From: Saprolegnia diclina VS20
Lineage: Eukaryota > Oomycota > Saprolegniomycetes > Saprolegniales > Saprolegniaceae
Length of the DNA: 42,816 nt
Reading direction: 5' to 3'
Assembly: GCF_000281045.1 (NCBI RefSeq)
Contig: NW_008246108.1
Location: forward strand, 1 to 42,816
Part shown: piece after piece, positions 32,973 to 41,644 of the stretch
Position numbering within the stretch: position 1 is the stretch's first letter
Layout: each line of letters begins with the position of its first letter
The notes under the pieces: model-generated
What the model was told of the DNA's origin: nothing
Databases searched by the model: none
Seen by the model: the letters and a program-made list of their open reading frames with translations, nothing else
Made by a program: the position numbers and the translations under genes

Positions 32973-34356
32973 ATGATGTTTGGTCGATGCAACCGACGGC
33001 TGCTCCTGCAAGCCCACCGACACCCCGCGTGCCGGCTGCACTTTCCTGCGCCCCTCCCACATCCCCGACGTTTCACGAGCGCGCACGCATCGTCGGCACT
33101 TGTGACAGGCCTCGCGCTCCTGGCGTGTGTGGCATCAACAGCGCCTCTAGTTATCGAATGCGAAGCCAGCCACACGAAGCCGCCGCTGCCCCGACACCTC
33201 GTACGCCATCAACCAATCTCTCGTAACGTCATGCTGACATGTGGTGCTAGGTCGTGCACCTGGCGGCCATGATCAATGGCATCATCGATTTGCCGCAAAT
33301 GGACGAACACGAAGAGCAAGAGATCTTTGAAGATGCCGTCGACAAGATCATTGCCGCGCTGCAGGACTTTCTACCCGCGTCGTACTGGACCCGTCCGTCC
33401 TCGGCCACCACTTGCAATAGACTCACATCAACACTGTGTTTAGGCATTCTCACCGACAAGTCGATCCCCGCCATCGAACGCGACATGCTTCGGCTGCGCC
33501 TTGTCACCTACCTTCAAGACGCTTTGCACTTGGCGTACTTGAGCGTCGAAGACCAGCACCTCGTCGTACACGCCGTCGTTGCGATCGTTGCCGACGCCAT
33601 GGGGCCAACGACGCTGGCGACGATCGTAGCACAACCGACGCCGCCGTTGCACTTGGTGGGCATCTTTATCCGGTAGATCTCCCTTCCGGTTCAAAATCTT
33701 GAGGTATCGATATACTGTTCTGTAGTGGCGCCATGGGCATTGAGAACGTCGCGCACATTCGCGACGCGTTCCACCACGTCCTCGACTACTCGCTGCCGAT
33801 TGCGATTCCCAAGCCGATCGAACATTACATTGTCGACGTGCCCACGGACGCTCTTGTCGGCGTGTTGAACCATGCGATCGAAGCGGCGTTGGTCGACTGT
33901 TTTGGCGCCTCACCACGCTACGTAATCGCGCGCGCCTCTGACTTTCACGAGGTATAACCTTCCGTGTACTATAGTCTAGTCGCCGTGGTTTAGTACAATG
34001 TGATTTTTTGTCGTGACTAGGTGCTGCGTGCCAAGATAGTGACGCTTCTAGAGGTGAAAACACAGCTGCACTTGTGCCCCTTGGTGCTGCGCCGACGCGT
34101 CATTCATGCCCTTGTCGACACGTATTTTAAGCTCTGCGTCAAACCCGCCAAGATCGACGCCGCGATTGCCCCGTTCCTCGCAAAGACAAGCGGCGAGCAC
34201 CCGATACGGTCGAACACGACCCTGGCGTCCGAGCCGTCGCTGCTGCCTCTGGACGTACGGCAGCAACTCTCTGCGATGGACGTGGTAACGACACCATCGC
34301 GCATCAAAGCCCGCGCAGGAACCAGCATCCACGACATGTTGTTGCTGGAGAAATGA
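32973..34356 (+). CDS. Internal-repeat protein B, inverted paralogue of 30994-32260
   Basis: Five exons encode 386 aa (1,161 coding nt). Introns: 33201-33250 (phase 0), 33393-33443 (phase 1), 33673-33725 (phase 2) and 33952-34020 (phase 0), the same order and phases as the paralogue. The start is MMFGRCNRRLLLQAHRHP (a second ATG follows directly). It is a basic, acid-free leader followed by a hydrophobic run (SALVTGLALLACVAS), which suggests mitochondrial import or a membrane anchor. Corresponding blocks are INGIIDLPQMDEHEEQEIFE, LQDALHLAYLSVEDQHLVVH, GIENVAHIRDAFHHVLDYSL and the last exon VLRAKIVTLLEVKTQLHL. The C-terminal tail is longer and basic (TTPSRIKARAGTSIHDMLL), unlike the acidic tail of the sister protein. 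The family is unknown. Confidence 0.8.
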
Positions 34357-34785
34357 ACATTGTTGAATACAAGTAGTCCTTTTCATCCTAAAACACCCAT
34401 TGATAGTACAAGTGCGAGGACTAGCTGCAGCGCGTGTGACGCATGGGCTGGCAGTCGAGTGGACGTGTCGTCAGTTGGTGCAATTGGGTGTAGTAGCACT
34501 GGCAGCCAGCGCCTCCTCGACGGCGGGGATCTCCCATAGATGGGGATTACTCGCCACACATTGCAAAGATCCAAGCGACGGCAAACAAGGCGATGGACAG
34601 CGTCAACTGAGGGGCCAAGCCCGCCGACGTCACGGCGACGACACCACCAAACGACTCGGTCGACCACGACGCGCACGCTGATGGGTGCGTTCGATCGTGC
34701 TAGCGGTCGTGCGTCGAGTGGCTCGTTTCTGGCGCCAGCGCCACTCTTGCTGGCACCCAGCCACCATAACGAGAACCGCCAAAGC
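34357..34785. other. Spacer before the four-gene array
   Basis: This 429-nt segment lies between the stop of protein B and the first CxC-DEY gene. The frame of the next gene is open through it from 34540, with an ATG at 34681, but the other array members have no such leader. I therefore treat it as 5' flank or UTR. Confidence 0.4.
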
Positions 34786-35208
34786 ATGACGAGTCTCTTT
34801 CGGCGCAAGCCTTACGAGACGGTGCCCAAGCATCTGCACGAGGCCACGCCGCGTCGCGGCTTCGAAAAGTGGATCGACAAGGTCTTCCACAGCGACAAGG
34901 CGCCGGCAAATACCAAGCAGTGTACGTGCCGGCGACGGCTCGCGCCCCTTCGAGCCAAGACCCGCGTCTACGCGACGCCAGTGACCGTCGCCCTCCCGAT
35001 CAAGTACATGCACGCACCAAAGAAGACATACCTTGTGAGCGGTCGCTTGGTGCCCTTCACGCCGCTGCAAGTGGCCAACTGGAAGGACCTGCGGCGCACG
35101 TTTGGGACCTTTGCGGCGATCAAGGAGGAGCGTAGCACGTGCGACTACTGCCAGTGCAAAAACAACGCCACGCGCGACTCTCTCGAGGACGTCGACGATG
35201 AGTACTAG
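34786..35208 (+). CDS. CxC-DEY family protein 1 of 4
   Basis: An intronless gene of 140 aa. I chose ATG 34786 because MTSLFRRKP aligns with the starts MFKVFRRST and MFRRRTSD of members 3 and 4; an ATG at 34681 would add 35 residues. Shared landmarks in order: an aromatic basic block GFEKWIDKVF, CTC (residues about 46-48), LPIKY, SGRLVPFTPLQVANWKDLR, the knuckle CDYCQCK (about 119-125) and the terminal acidic DVDDEY. The N-terminal half is strongly basic and the last 12 residues are acidic. There is no signal peptide or membrane segment. The five paired cysteines suggest a small metal-binding module; that is inference. I recognise no known family. Confidence 0.75.
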   Translation: MTSLFRRKPYETVPKHLHEATPRRGFEKWIDKVFHSDKAPANTKQCTCRRRLAPLRAKTRVYATPVTVALPIKYMHAPKKTYLVSGRLVPFTPLQVANWKDLRRTFGTFAAIKEERSTCDYCQCKNNATRDSLEDVDDEY

Positions 35209-35802
35209 AGGCTTCGACGTGAACATAAGATCTTATTGAAGAACTGTTTTATTCAAAATGCTGATTTGCAATTTGTCCTAGTTCTATCGTGTAGCGATTT
35301 CCCGAAGCTCGACTTTGGACGCGTTGATGTGTCCACAAAGCCATGTTGGTGACTGTACTATGTGGTTGGTGAACCGCACGTTGGAACGGAAGGAAAAACT
35401 TGCCCACACGAGCGAGAAACTTTGGTGCTGCTGTATCTACACTCGTCGGTTCGTCGAGTAGAAGCGGGTTGAATCTTCTTCGTCTTTGCACATTTGTCTG
35501 CGCAACCCGTGTAATGGCAGATCGACTAACCGACTGAAAATTTGCCCACAGATCACGCTCGTCATACGTGGGCCAATCAGCGCATGAATTCAAAAGAGCC
35601 GGCGGCGATTTGCACCAATCACGCCTTCGCATGGCATCCTTCGCGCGTTCGCCGAAGCTTCCGATTGGCGCCATTGACAACATTCATAAAAGAATGTTGG
35701 TATGTTGGCGACCATGCGACAGTCGGCGGGACGACTCCTGCAGTCGTTCGGCGCAGCTGCCGAGTGCTGGCACCACCAGGAAGGAGTAGTATCAAATTTA
35801 CC
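35209..35802. other. Spacer between array members 1 and 2
   Basis: A 594-nt spacer. A 144-codon open frame on the - strand (35249-35683) has low coding bias and no recognisable motif, so I do not call it. The frame of member 2 is open upstream of its start but lacks family resemblance there. Confidence 0.4.
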
Positions 35803-36210
35803 ATGCCTTGCATTCTTCCCACACGATCATCCGAGCCCTGCGGCGCCAAGGGCCCGCGCGGCCTCAAGCGATGGTTTCAAAGTATCTTCAAGCCGACCAG
35901 CGCCAAGTGCGCCTGTCGGAAACCCTTCAAGCCAACGCGATCCAAGATCAAGGTGTCCAAACCAAAGCCTTGCTACAATCCGGTCTTTGTCGCCATTCCT
36001 CTCAAGTACGCCTCGGAGCACAAGCGGTCGCTTGTCGTCGCCGGTCGCCGTGTGCCCTTCACACCGTCCCAAGTCTCCCAATGGAAAGAGCTGCGCAGAG
36101 AATCCAGCGTCCTCTTCCCACCGATCGAAGAAGAGACCCATCTTTGCGACCACTGCTTGTGCAAAAGCAATGCCACGACGCACGAAGACGACGACGACGA
36201 CGAGTACTAA
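35803..36210 (+). CDS. CxC-DEY family protein 2 of 4
   Basis: An intronless gene of 135 aa starting MPCILPTRSSEP. The same ordered landmarks appear: GLKRWFQSIF, CAC (about 36-38), a Lys-rich segment, IPLKY, AGRRVPFTPSQVSQWKELR, the IEEE acidic turn, CDHCLCK (about 114-120) and the C-terminal run of Asp ending DEY. The start differs from the others in lacking the FRR motif and containing two extra cysteines, so a different first exon or start is possible. It is the closest relative of members 1 and 3 over the GRRVPF block. Confidence 0.75.
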   Translation: MPCILPTRSSEPCGAKGPRGLKRWFQSIFKPTSAKCACRKPFKPTRSKIKVSKPKPCYNPVFVAIPLKYASEHKRSLVVAGRRVPFTPSQVSQWKELRRESSVLFPPIEEETHLCDHCLCKSNATTHEDDDDDEY

Positions 36211-37111
36211 GTTCCTAGATAGACTTTCTTATTTATGCACACACCTTGCCACCTCGATCTGTCCCGAACACGCATCCTTGATACCACCAAGGATCATGTT
36301 GAAGTTGGTGGGCCGCAATCTGATTAATTTTTAGAGAATAGAAATTGGTTTTCGGGAGTGCGGGCGGACGAAGCCTGGCCAAGCATTTCTGCTTCGGCTG
36401 CTAAAGGCAAAAGTCAACCCGCCGCGCCACACCCGATTGCCGGTTTAGCCCCAAGCCTCGCGTTCCACGCCTCTGCTTGCACAGCAAGGTAGCAAACGTA
36501 GGAAAATCAGCCTTTCTTGATCTATCATCGAATGGTCGACGCTGTCAGAAACGCAAGGACACATTGGACCGCTGGTCTCGAAGATTTTCAGTCAACGGAC
36601 ACCTCAGCTAAGCTGAAGTTGTTGTTGAAGTGAGTCTAGCTAGATCTAGCCAAGCTAAAGTATTGGGTGCGAGAGACAACCACAACGGGTCTGGCAACGG
36701 GTAGCAATCGTGGAATGCTATCCACTCCGACGCTGAGCCATTGATGATGGTGATGGATGTCAAATCGGTGACGTGTGCCGAGTGTTTATGCCGTGGCGCT
36801 GCCGTGGCGTACCGCAGGCGCCATCGACTGGCTCTGTGCACACGACACGGTTCTCGAACGACTAACCGGCGTGGTGAGAGTGCATGTCTTTCCACATACA
36901 ATGGGTGTTCGGCCAATCACGAAGCCGTATTTGGCCCTACCCCTGGGTGGGAGCTGCGAGCGACCATGGCGCTTTCAGCGAACCTTCGGATTGGCCCATC
37001 GCACGTGGACAGAGTGTAGGTCCTGGTTAGTCAAGCCCATGTGACAAGGCAGCCTCGACATCCGAGCAGTGGTGTCGACGTCAGTATTGCATTTGCCGGC
37101 TCGACCACATA
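36211..37111. other. Spacer between array members 2 and 3
   Basis: A 0.9-kb spacer containing the second copy of the 23-nt dispersed repeat (36616-36638). A - strand frame over 36608-36916 ends in LTSITIINGSASEWIAF and similar, which could be an LRR-like relic, but it is short and has no start context. Nothing else is supported. Confidence 0.4.
36616..36638 (+). repeat. Dispersed 23-nt repeat, copy 2
   Basis: This is an exact copy of 26985-27007 in the same orientation. It is followed by GCTAGATCTAG, a short palindromic string. Confidence 0.7.
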
Positions 37112-37528
37112 ATGTTCAAAGTGTTTCGCCGCTCGACGCCCGAAGCGAACGTGAAGCCGACGCGCAACAACAGCGTCAAGGGCTGGTTCCAGCAAGTGAT
37201 CCAGACCAACAACAACCACACCAAATGCACGTGCACCAAGCACAAGAAGAAGAAGGCGTCGACCAAGCCACGCAAGGTCAAGCCCTGCGTCGTCACGCCA
37301 TTTGTCAAGATCCCGCGCAAATACGACGGCGACGAGCAGCGCCGCAGCATGTGTGTGGGCGGCGTCCGCGTCCCGTTCTTGCCCGCCCAAGTGAGTGCGT
37401 GGAAGCAGATCCGCCGGGACTTTGTCGATTTCACGCCCATCGAAGAGGAGGCGCACCGGTGCGAGTACTGCCTCTGCAAAAGTGACGTCACGGACGACTC
37501 GTTCGACGACGACGACGACGAGTATTGA
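37112..37528 (+). CDS. CxC-DEY family protein 3 of 4
   Basis: An intronless gene of 138 aa starting MFKVFRRSTPEANV. Landmarks: VKGWFQQVIQ, CTC followed by a Lys-rich run (about 39-50), IPRKY, GGVRVPFLPAQVSAWKQIR, FTPIEEE, CEYCLCK (about 117-123), and a Ser/Asp tail ending DDDEY. It has two further cysteines not shared by all members (in VKPCVV and SMCVGG). It is the most basic of the four in its N-terminal half, with KHKKKKAS. Confidence 0.8.
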   Translation: MFKVFRRSTPEANVKPTRNNSVKGWFQQVIQTNNNHTKCTCTKHKKKKASTKPRKVKPCVVTPFVKIPRKYDGDEQRRSMCVGGVRVPFLPAQVSAWKQIRRDFVDFTPIEEEAHRCEYCLCKSDVTDDSFDDDDDEY

Positions 37529-38320
37529 ACGATAGCGTCACTATTTATGAAATACATCCTGCTATTTATGCCCAACCTCGCTTTTACGACACTGCGATCA
37601 TTAAAAAAAACAACGAATGGTTTCTAATCGTGGGAAAACCGACGAAAATCGACACGACCTTGGCGAATCTCGTGTTTGACGCTTGGTGCTCGTGAATAAC
37701 TCGAAAAAGAGCTACAAAACTTGAATATTGCGCGACATAGTCGTTCTATTTTCATTGATTTTCATCGACGACCCAAGCCCGCACCAGCTCACTCGCAACG
37801 ACTACGTGCAGGCCGCAACCGCCAACTATTCAGACATATCGGTAGCGCTACGCATGCCAAATCTCAAGAGCTCCTGTTCGAGACTCACTGATAAGTGACT
37901 GCGTTGAATTGTTGCCCCATGATTGGCCGCACTTTGTAACCGGTGGCTACTTGTTTTTGAGTCCTATTGTGGGTTAGCTATGGGTTTTATGTTATTAGCC
38001 CTTGTTTGCACACGATGCAAAATGCTGTTTCTGCAGAGGAGGACGTCGTGGGTGGTACCTATCGCTTTCTCAGTTTCGTTTTCTACTGATCAACTTTTCG
38101 TATGCATATCGGCATCTGCGAGCATCTTGGCGAGAAGAGCTGCGAGCAAGACGAATGTACTGTGCTTTGTATCAACCACTGCAACCGCGATCGCCACTTG
38201 TTTCGATCGTCGCCACCGACGCGTTTGCAAACAAGTAGCTTGCACACACTCTGCGCCAATGTTGGTCGTCGGCGCAACCGCTGGGAGCTCGCATTCCATT
38301 TTCCGATCGCCGGAGACAAC
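37529..38320. other. Spacer between array members 3 and 4
   Basis: A 0.8-kb AT-rich spacer. The frame of member 4 is open upstream from 38102, but that part shows no family resemblance and no coding bias. I see no repeat or RNA gene. Confidence 0.4.
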
Positions 38321-38746
38321 ATGTTTCGCCGCCGCACGTCCGACGCCCACGTCAAGGACGTCACCTCGATGAAGGACAGCGCCTTGGCCAGCACCGAGGT
38401 CAAGGGCTTCAAGCGCTGGTTCAAGACGCTCCGAGTCGCGCCGATGAGCAAGGGCCGGTGCACCTGCGCAAGGTCCGCGCCGGGTCCACCGCGGCGACGC
38501 CGCCGGACGACATACCAGCTAGTCGAGCCGCTGGCACTGCCACGCAAGTACGCGGCCGAGACACAGAAGAGCCAACTCGTGAGCGGGCGCCGCGTGCCCT
38601 TCCTACCCGACCAAGTCAACAACTGGAAGGCGATCCGCAGCGCGTTCCACGACTACGCGCCAATCGAAGAAGACCGACCGCTCTGCGACTATTGCTTGAG
38701 CAAGAGCGGAACCACCGAGTGGTCCGTCGAAGACGACGAGTACTGA
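38321..38746 (+). CDS. CxC-DEY family protein 4 of 4
   Basis: An intronless gene of 141 aa starting MFRRRTSDAHVKDV. Landmarks: VKGFKRWFKTLR, CTC (about 47-49) followed by an Arg-rich run, LPRKY, SGRRVPFLPDQVNNWKAIR, YAPIEE, then CDYCLSK (about 120-126), where the last cysteine of the knuckle is replaced by Ser, and a tail ending VEDDEY. The changed knuckle makes this the most diverged copy. The conserved order of blocks and the invariant end still show the gene is under the same constraint. Confidence 0.78.
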   Translation: MFRRRTSDAHVKDVTSMKDSALASTEVKGFKRWFKTLRVAPMSKGRCTCARSAPGPPRRRRRTTYQLVEPLALPRKYAAETQKSQLVSGRRVPFLPDQVNNWKAIRSAFHDYAPIEEDRPLCDYCLSKSGTTEWSVEDDEY

Positions 38747-38910
38747 GTGTTTGGCCAAATATTTATATCGTGCGTTGGCTGCTACGCGCTCCATGTCTGC
38801 GGTTAGGGGTTGTAGCGTGGCGTGGACAGTGTGTACGAGTTCATATCGTCCTGTTGGCCTACTGCCGGTCGAATCGAATCGTGTATTGCTTAGGACGCAG
38901 TCCTCGATCG

Positions 38911-38970
38911 ACCAAGTGGGTCAAACGCACTCAAAGTGGGTCAAACGCACTCAAAGTGGGTCAAACGCAC
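38911..38970 (+). repeat. 20-bp unit tandem repeat, three copies
   Basis: The unit TCAAAGTGGGTCAAACGCAC occurs at 38931-38950 and 38951-38970. The copy at 38911-38930 differs only in its first three bases. The halves TCAAAGTGGG and TCAAACGCAC share TCAAA, so there is also a 10-bp sub-period. Confidence 0.9.
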
Positions 38971-39891
38971 AAGCAACTGGCTTTGGTTTTGGCCAAGATG
39001 AGCCCCGAGGCTTTGCGCGACGTCAAATGACGTGAAGACGGCGAGCGTGGAAGCCATTTTAGAGTCGCGCACTGGCAGCTCCAGGCACATACAAGCTCGG
39101 ATTAATGCAACGCGAGCAATGAGAAGAGTAGGTTGGTACGCTGACTTCAGCAGGAGACATGTCCTATGTCCTGCGGCACAGTCCTCGGTAGCTTCAAGAG
39201 GGGCAGCAGAGCGTACCCACATCATAGGAGGGCTGCGATACTGGAAACGACTGCGCTGCTGAACTCTGTGGTGTTGTTTTTGCAGGGACGAACGGCTAAA
39301 CGCCTCGCGGCAAAGACAAATACCGCGGCGCCGTGTACTGTTCAAACGATGGGTGCTCCCTGACGCAGACCAGTTGCATTCGAACGTGCCCATTTATGGG
39401 GTGTATCTCAGACGCTCCAAGATCTGAGCACCATTGAAACGCATCGAGTAGCTTCCTCGGTGCATTGTGGTGACGCCGCCGCAGCAGTCACGAGATTACA
39501 CTTGACAACATGTTGGCTTGTCGCCGAGGGAGACGTCCGCGAAACCAGGTCGCGTTCGATCCTAGAAAGGCGCGGCGACGTCGTGGGTGCGTGATTCGAC
39601 TTGGCGTTCCTACCTTTGCATATGGCTAAACGCACACTATTTTTCAGTGTATCCTTGCTACCATTGAGCCCATAGAAACTTTCAGATTGCGTGCGACTAG
39701 CCTCACGAACAGCAACGGGAAAAGCGCACCGATTTCAAATGCCGCACCATTACGTGGCCAATTACACGGCGACCACGTGGTCTCCGGCAACCAAATGACC
39801 AGAGCCTCTGCCAGCGCGGTAGCGTTCCCGGGCGCCAGACCCTGTTAGCACCGAGTTCGACAGCGCTGGCTTGCGTGCTCTCCCGACTACT

Positions 39892-39898
39892 TCATTTT
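39892..39898 (+). promoter_or_regulatory. Candidate oomycete initiator element of CAP gene 1
   Basis: TCATTTT lies 14 nt before the start codon, within CTTCATTTTTCAACTTG. It fits the loose oomycete initiator pattern YCAYTYY, and the flanking CATTTTTCA partly fits the FPR element that usually follows. The distance to the ATG is short but within what oomycete genes show. This is a weak, pattern-based call. Confidence 0.3.
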
Positions 39899-39911
39899 TC
39901 AACTTGCCAGC

Positions 39912-41057
39912 ATGCGCGTTGCCACCATCCTCGCTACGGCCATTGCGTGCTCGACGGTCGCTGCCCGCTCAATGGCCGACGACCTCGTCCAGCAGCTCTT
40001 TGAGCTGCACAACAAGGAGCGCCAAGCCAACGGCGTCGCGCCCTTCGAGTGCCTCGACTCGCAGCTGAGCCAGCTCAGCGCCGATCACGTCAAATACGAA
40101 GTCTCGATCGACAACATCAACCACGACGGCTTCAGCGGCCGCTGCCAAAAGGTCGGCAACGTCGCTTGCGGTGAGAACACGTTGTACGACTTCAAGGGCG
40201 ACGCGGCCAAGTTTACGCAGAGCTGGATGAACTCGCCGGGCCACCGCAAGAACATCTTGAACGGCGCCTACAAGCACGTGGGCTTTGCAGTCGAGAAGGG
40301 CCCGAGCGGCAAGTGGTTTGCGACGTCCATGTTCACGGACTCGAACCCGCGTTCGGACGTGTGCGGCGGCAGCAAGCCCGGCCCCGTGGCACCCACCGAC
40401 GCGCCGTACACGCGCAAGCCGTCGGGCCCGACTGGCCCTCCGATCACCACGACCGCCAAGCCGACGGTCAAGCCCACGAAGCGCCCGCTTCCGACGGGAC
40501 CACCGATCTCGCCGACGACCAAGCCGACCAAGCGCCCGACGCCCAAGACACCGACGCCGATTCCGTACACGAAGCGCCCAACAAAGCGCCCGACCACCGC
40601 GCCGACAAATGAGCCTTCGGACGAGCCGTCGGACGACCCGAGCTACGACCCGACCGACGCACCGTCCAACGACGATGTGGTCAAGCAGCTTTTCAAGTTC
40701 CACAACGAAGAGCGCCAGAAGAACGGCCTCAAGCCCTTCTCGTGCCTCAACTCGAAGCTGAGCTCGCTCTCGATGGACCACGTCAACTACGAGATCTCGA
40801 TCGGCGACATCAACCACGACGGCTTCAGCGACCGCTGCCAGAAGGCCGGCAACTATGGCGGCTGTGGCGAAAACACTCTGTACGACTACGAGGGCGACGC
40901 GCGCGTCATGACGACGAGCTGGATGAACTCGGCCGGCCACCGCGCCAACATCCTCAACGGCGAGTACAACCACGTGGGCTTTGCCGTCAAGAAGGGCGGC
41001 GACAACCGCTACTACGCGACCGCAATGTTCACGCAGGACAGCCGAGCGTGCCAGTAG
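39912..41057 (+). CDS. Secreted protein with two CAP (SCP/PR-1-like) domains
   Basis: A single exon encodes 381 aa. Residues 1-18 are a clear signal peptide (MRVATILATAIACSTVAA). CAP domain 1 spans about residues 24-145 and CAP domain 2 about 255-378. Between them is a linker of about 100 residues rich in Pro, Thr and Lys (repeated PTKRPT) ending in an Asp/Ser/Pro segment. Both domains have FxxHNxERQ, INHDGFSxRCQK, CGENTLYD and SxGHRxNILNG. These are hallmarks of the bacterial-type (YkwD-like) CAP subgroup, with the GENTLY Glu and the GHR His as candidate site residues. Related oomycete proteins are secreted and may bind sterols or act in host interaction; that is family knowledge, not shown here. 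The linker should be O-glycosylated and extended. It is close kin of the next gene. Confidence 0.93.
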   Translation: MRVATILATAIACSTVAARSMADDLVQQLFELHNKERQANGVAPFECLDSQLSQLSADHVKYEVSIDNINHDGFSGRCQKVGNVACGENTLYDFKGDAAKFTQSWMNSPGHRKNILNGAYKHVGFAVEKGPSGKWFATSMFTDSNPRSDVCGGSKPGPVAPTDAPYTRKPSGPTGPPITTTAKPTVKPTKRPLPTGPPISPTTKPTKRPTPKTPTPIPYTKRPTKRPTTAPTNEPSDEPSDDPSYDPTDAPSNDDVVKQLFKFHNEERQKNGLKPFSCLNSKLSSLSMDHVNYEISIGDINHDGFSDRCQKAGNYGGCGENTLYDYEGDARVMTTSWMNSAGHRANILNGEYNHVGFAVKKGGDNRYYATAMFTQDSRACQ

Positions 41058-41644
41058 ACATAATTTGTTTTATGTATCGCGTATTTTCACTATTTCCTTG
41101 TATTTGTTGGCGGAAATTTCGAGTTTGCCATTATGGCAAACGTCGACTAAAGTGCAAACTCGAGAGCAAAGTGCAATTTCGTCATGAGAAGAACACGGCA
41201 GTGCCTACCGGTACACCTTATAGCGATGCTTGCAGCAGACGATACCTGATTTTGCTTGTGCTACAATGCCAATACGAGGCGAAAAGAGCCGTACCAAATC
41301 GAACGTGGTTCGCACCGAGCTTACTCGCTCCGTGTATATCCTTGAGATAGGGTGGTCCCTTTTTACATACTAACTAGAAGTCGTCCTTGCTTTATGCATG
41401 AACACCACGCCATTGCCAGAGAGAGCTGGATACCCATCCTCATTCGAATGCGCCGTCGGAGTTGCACAGCACGTTCGAATCCCCATGGAGTCGCCCAAGT
41501 CACGCATTTCCACTGCAATTGTGGCTGCTTTGCGCCCAGCGGGACGCGCGGAAACCTCGCCATGTTCGGTGCACTGCGCCCGTCTCGACGCCGGAGATGG
41601 TGCATGATCAATCGCATTTTGAAATTGACCACGTTCTTCGCAAT
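41058..41644. other. Spacer between the two CAP genes
   Basis: A 587-nt spacer with no supported gene. It holds the 3' flank of CAP gene 1 and the promoter of CAP gene 2, including CATTTTGAAATTGACC shortly before the second start codon. Confidence 0.5.

Larger units (their letters stand above)
38747..39911. other. 1.2-kb spacer with a short tandem repeat
   Basis: The region lies between the array and the CAP genes. It holds the 20-bp tandem repeat at 38911-38970 and otherwise only short open frames without coding bias. Confidence 0.45.

Noticed and set aside
34681-34785. Upstream ATG giving member 1 of the array a hydrophobic leader
   Set aside because: The other three members have no such leader, and the FRR start motif aligns at 34786.
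39969-40973. A 334-codon - strand frame opposite CAP gene 1
   Set aside because: It is the antisense of a strongly supported secreted protein and consists of Val/Arg/Ala-rich shadow sequence.
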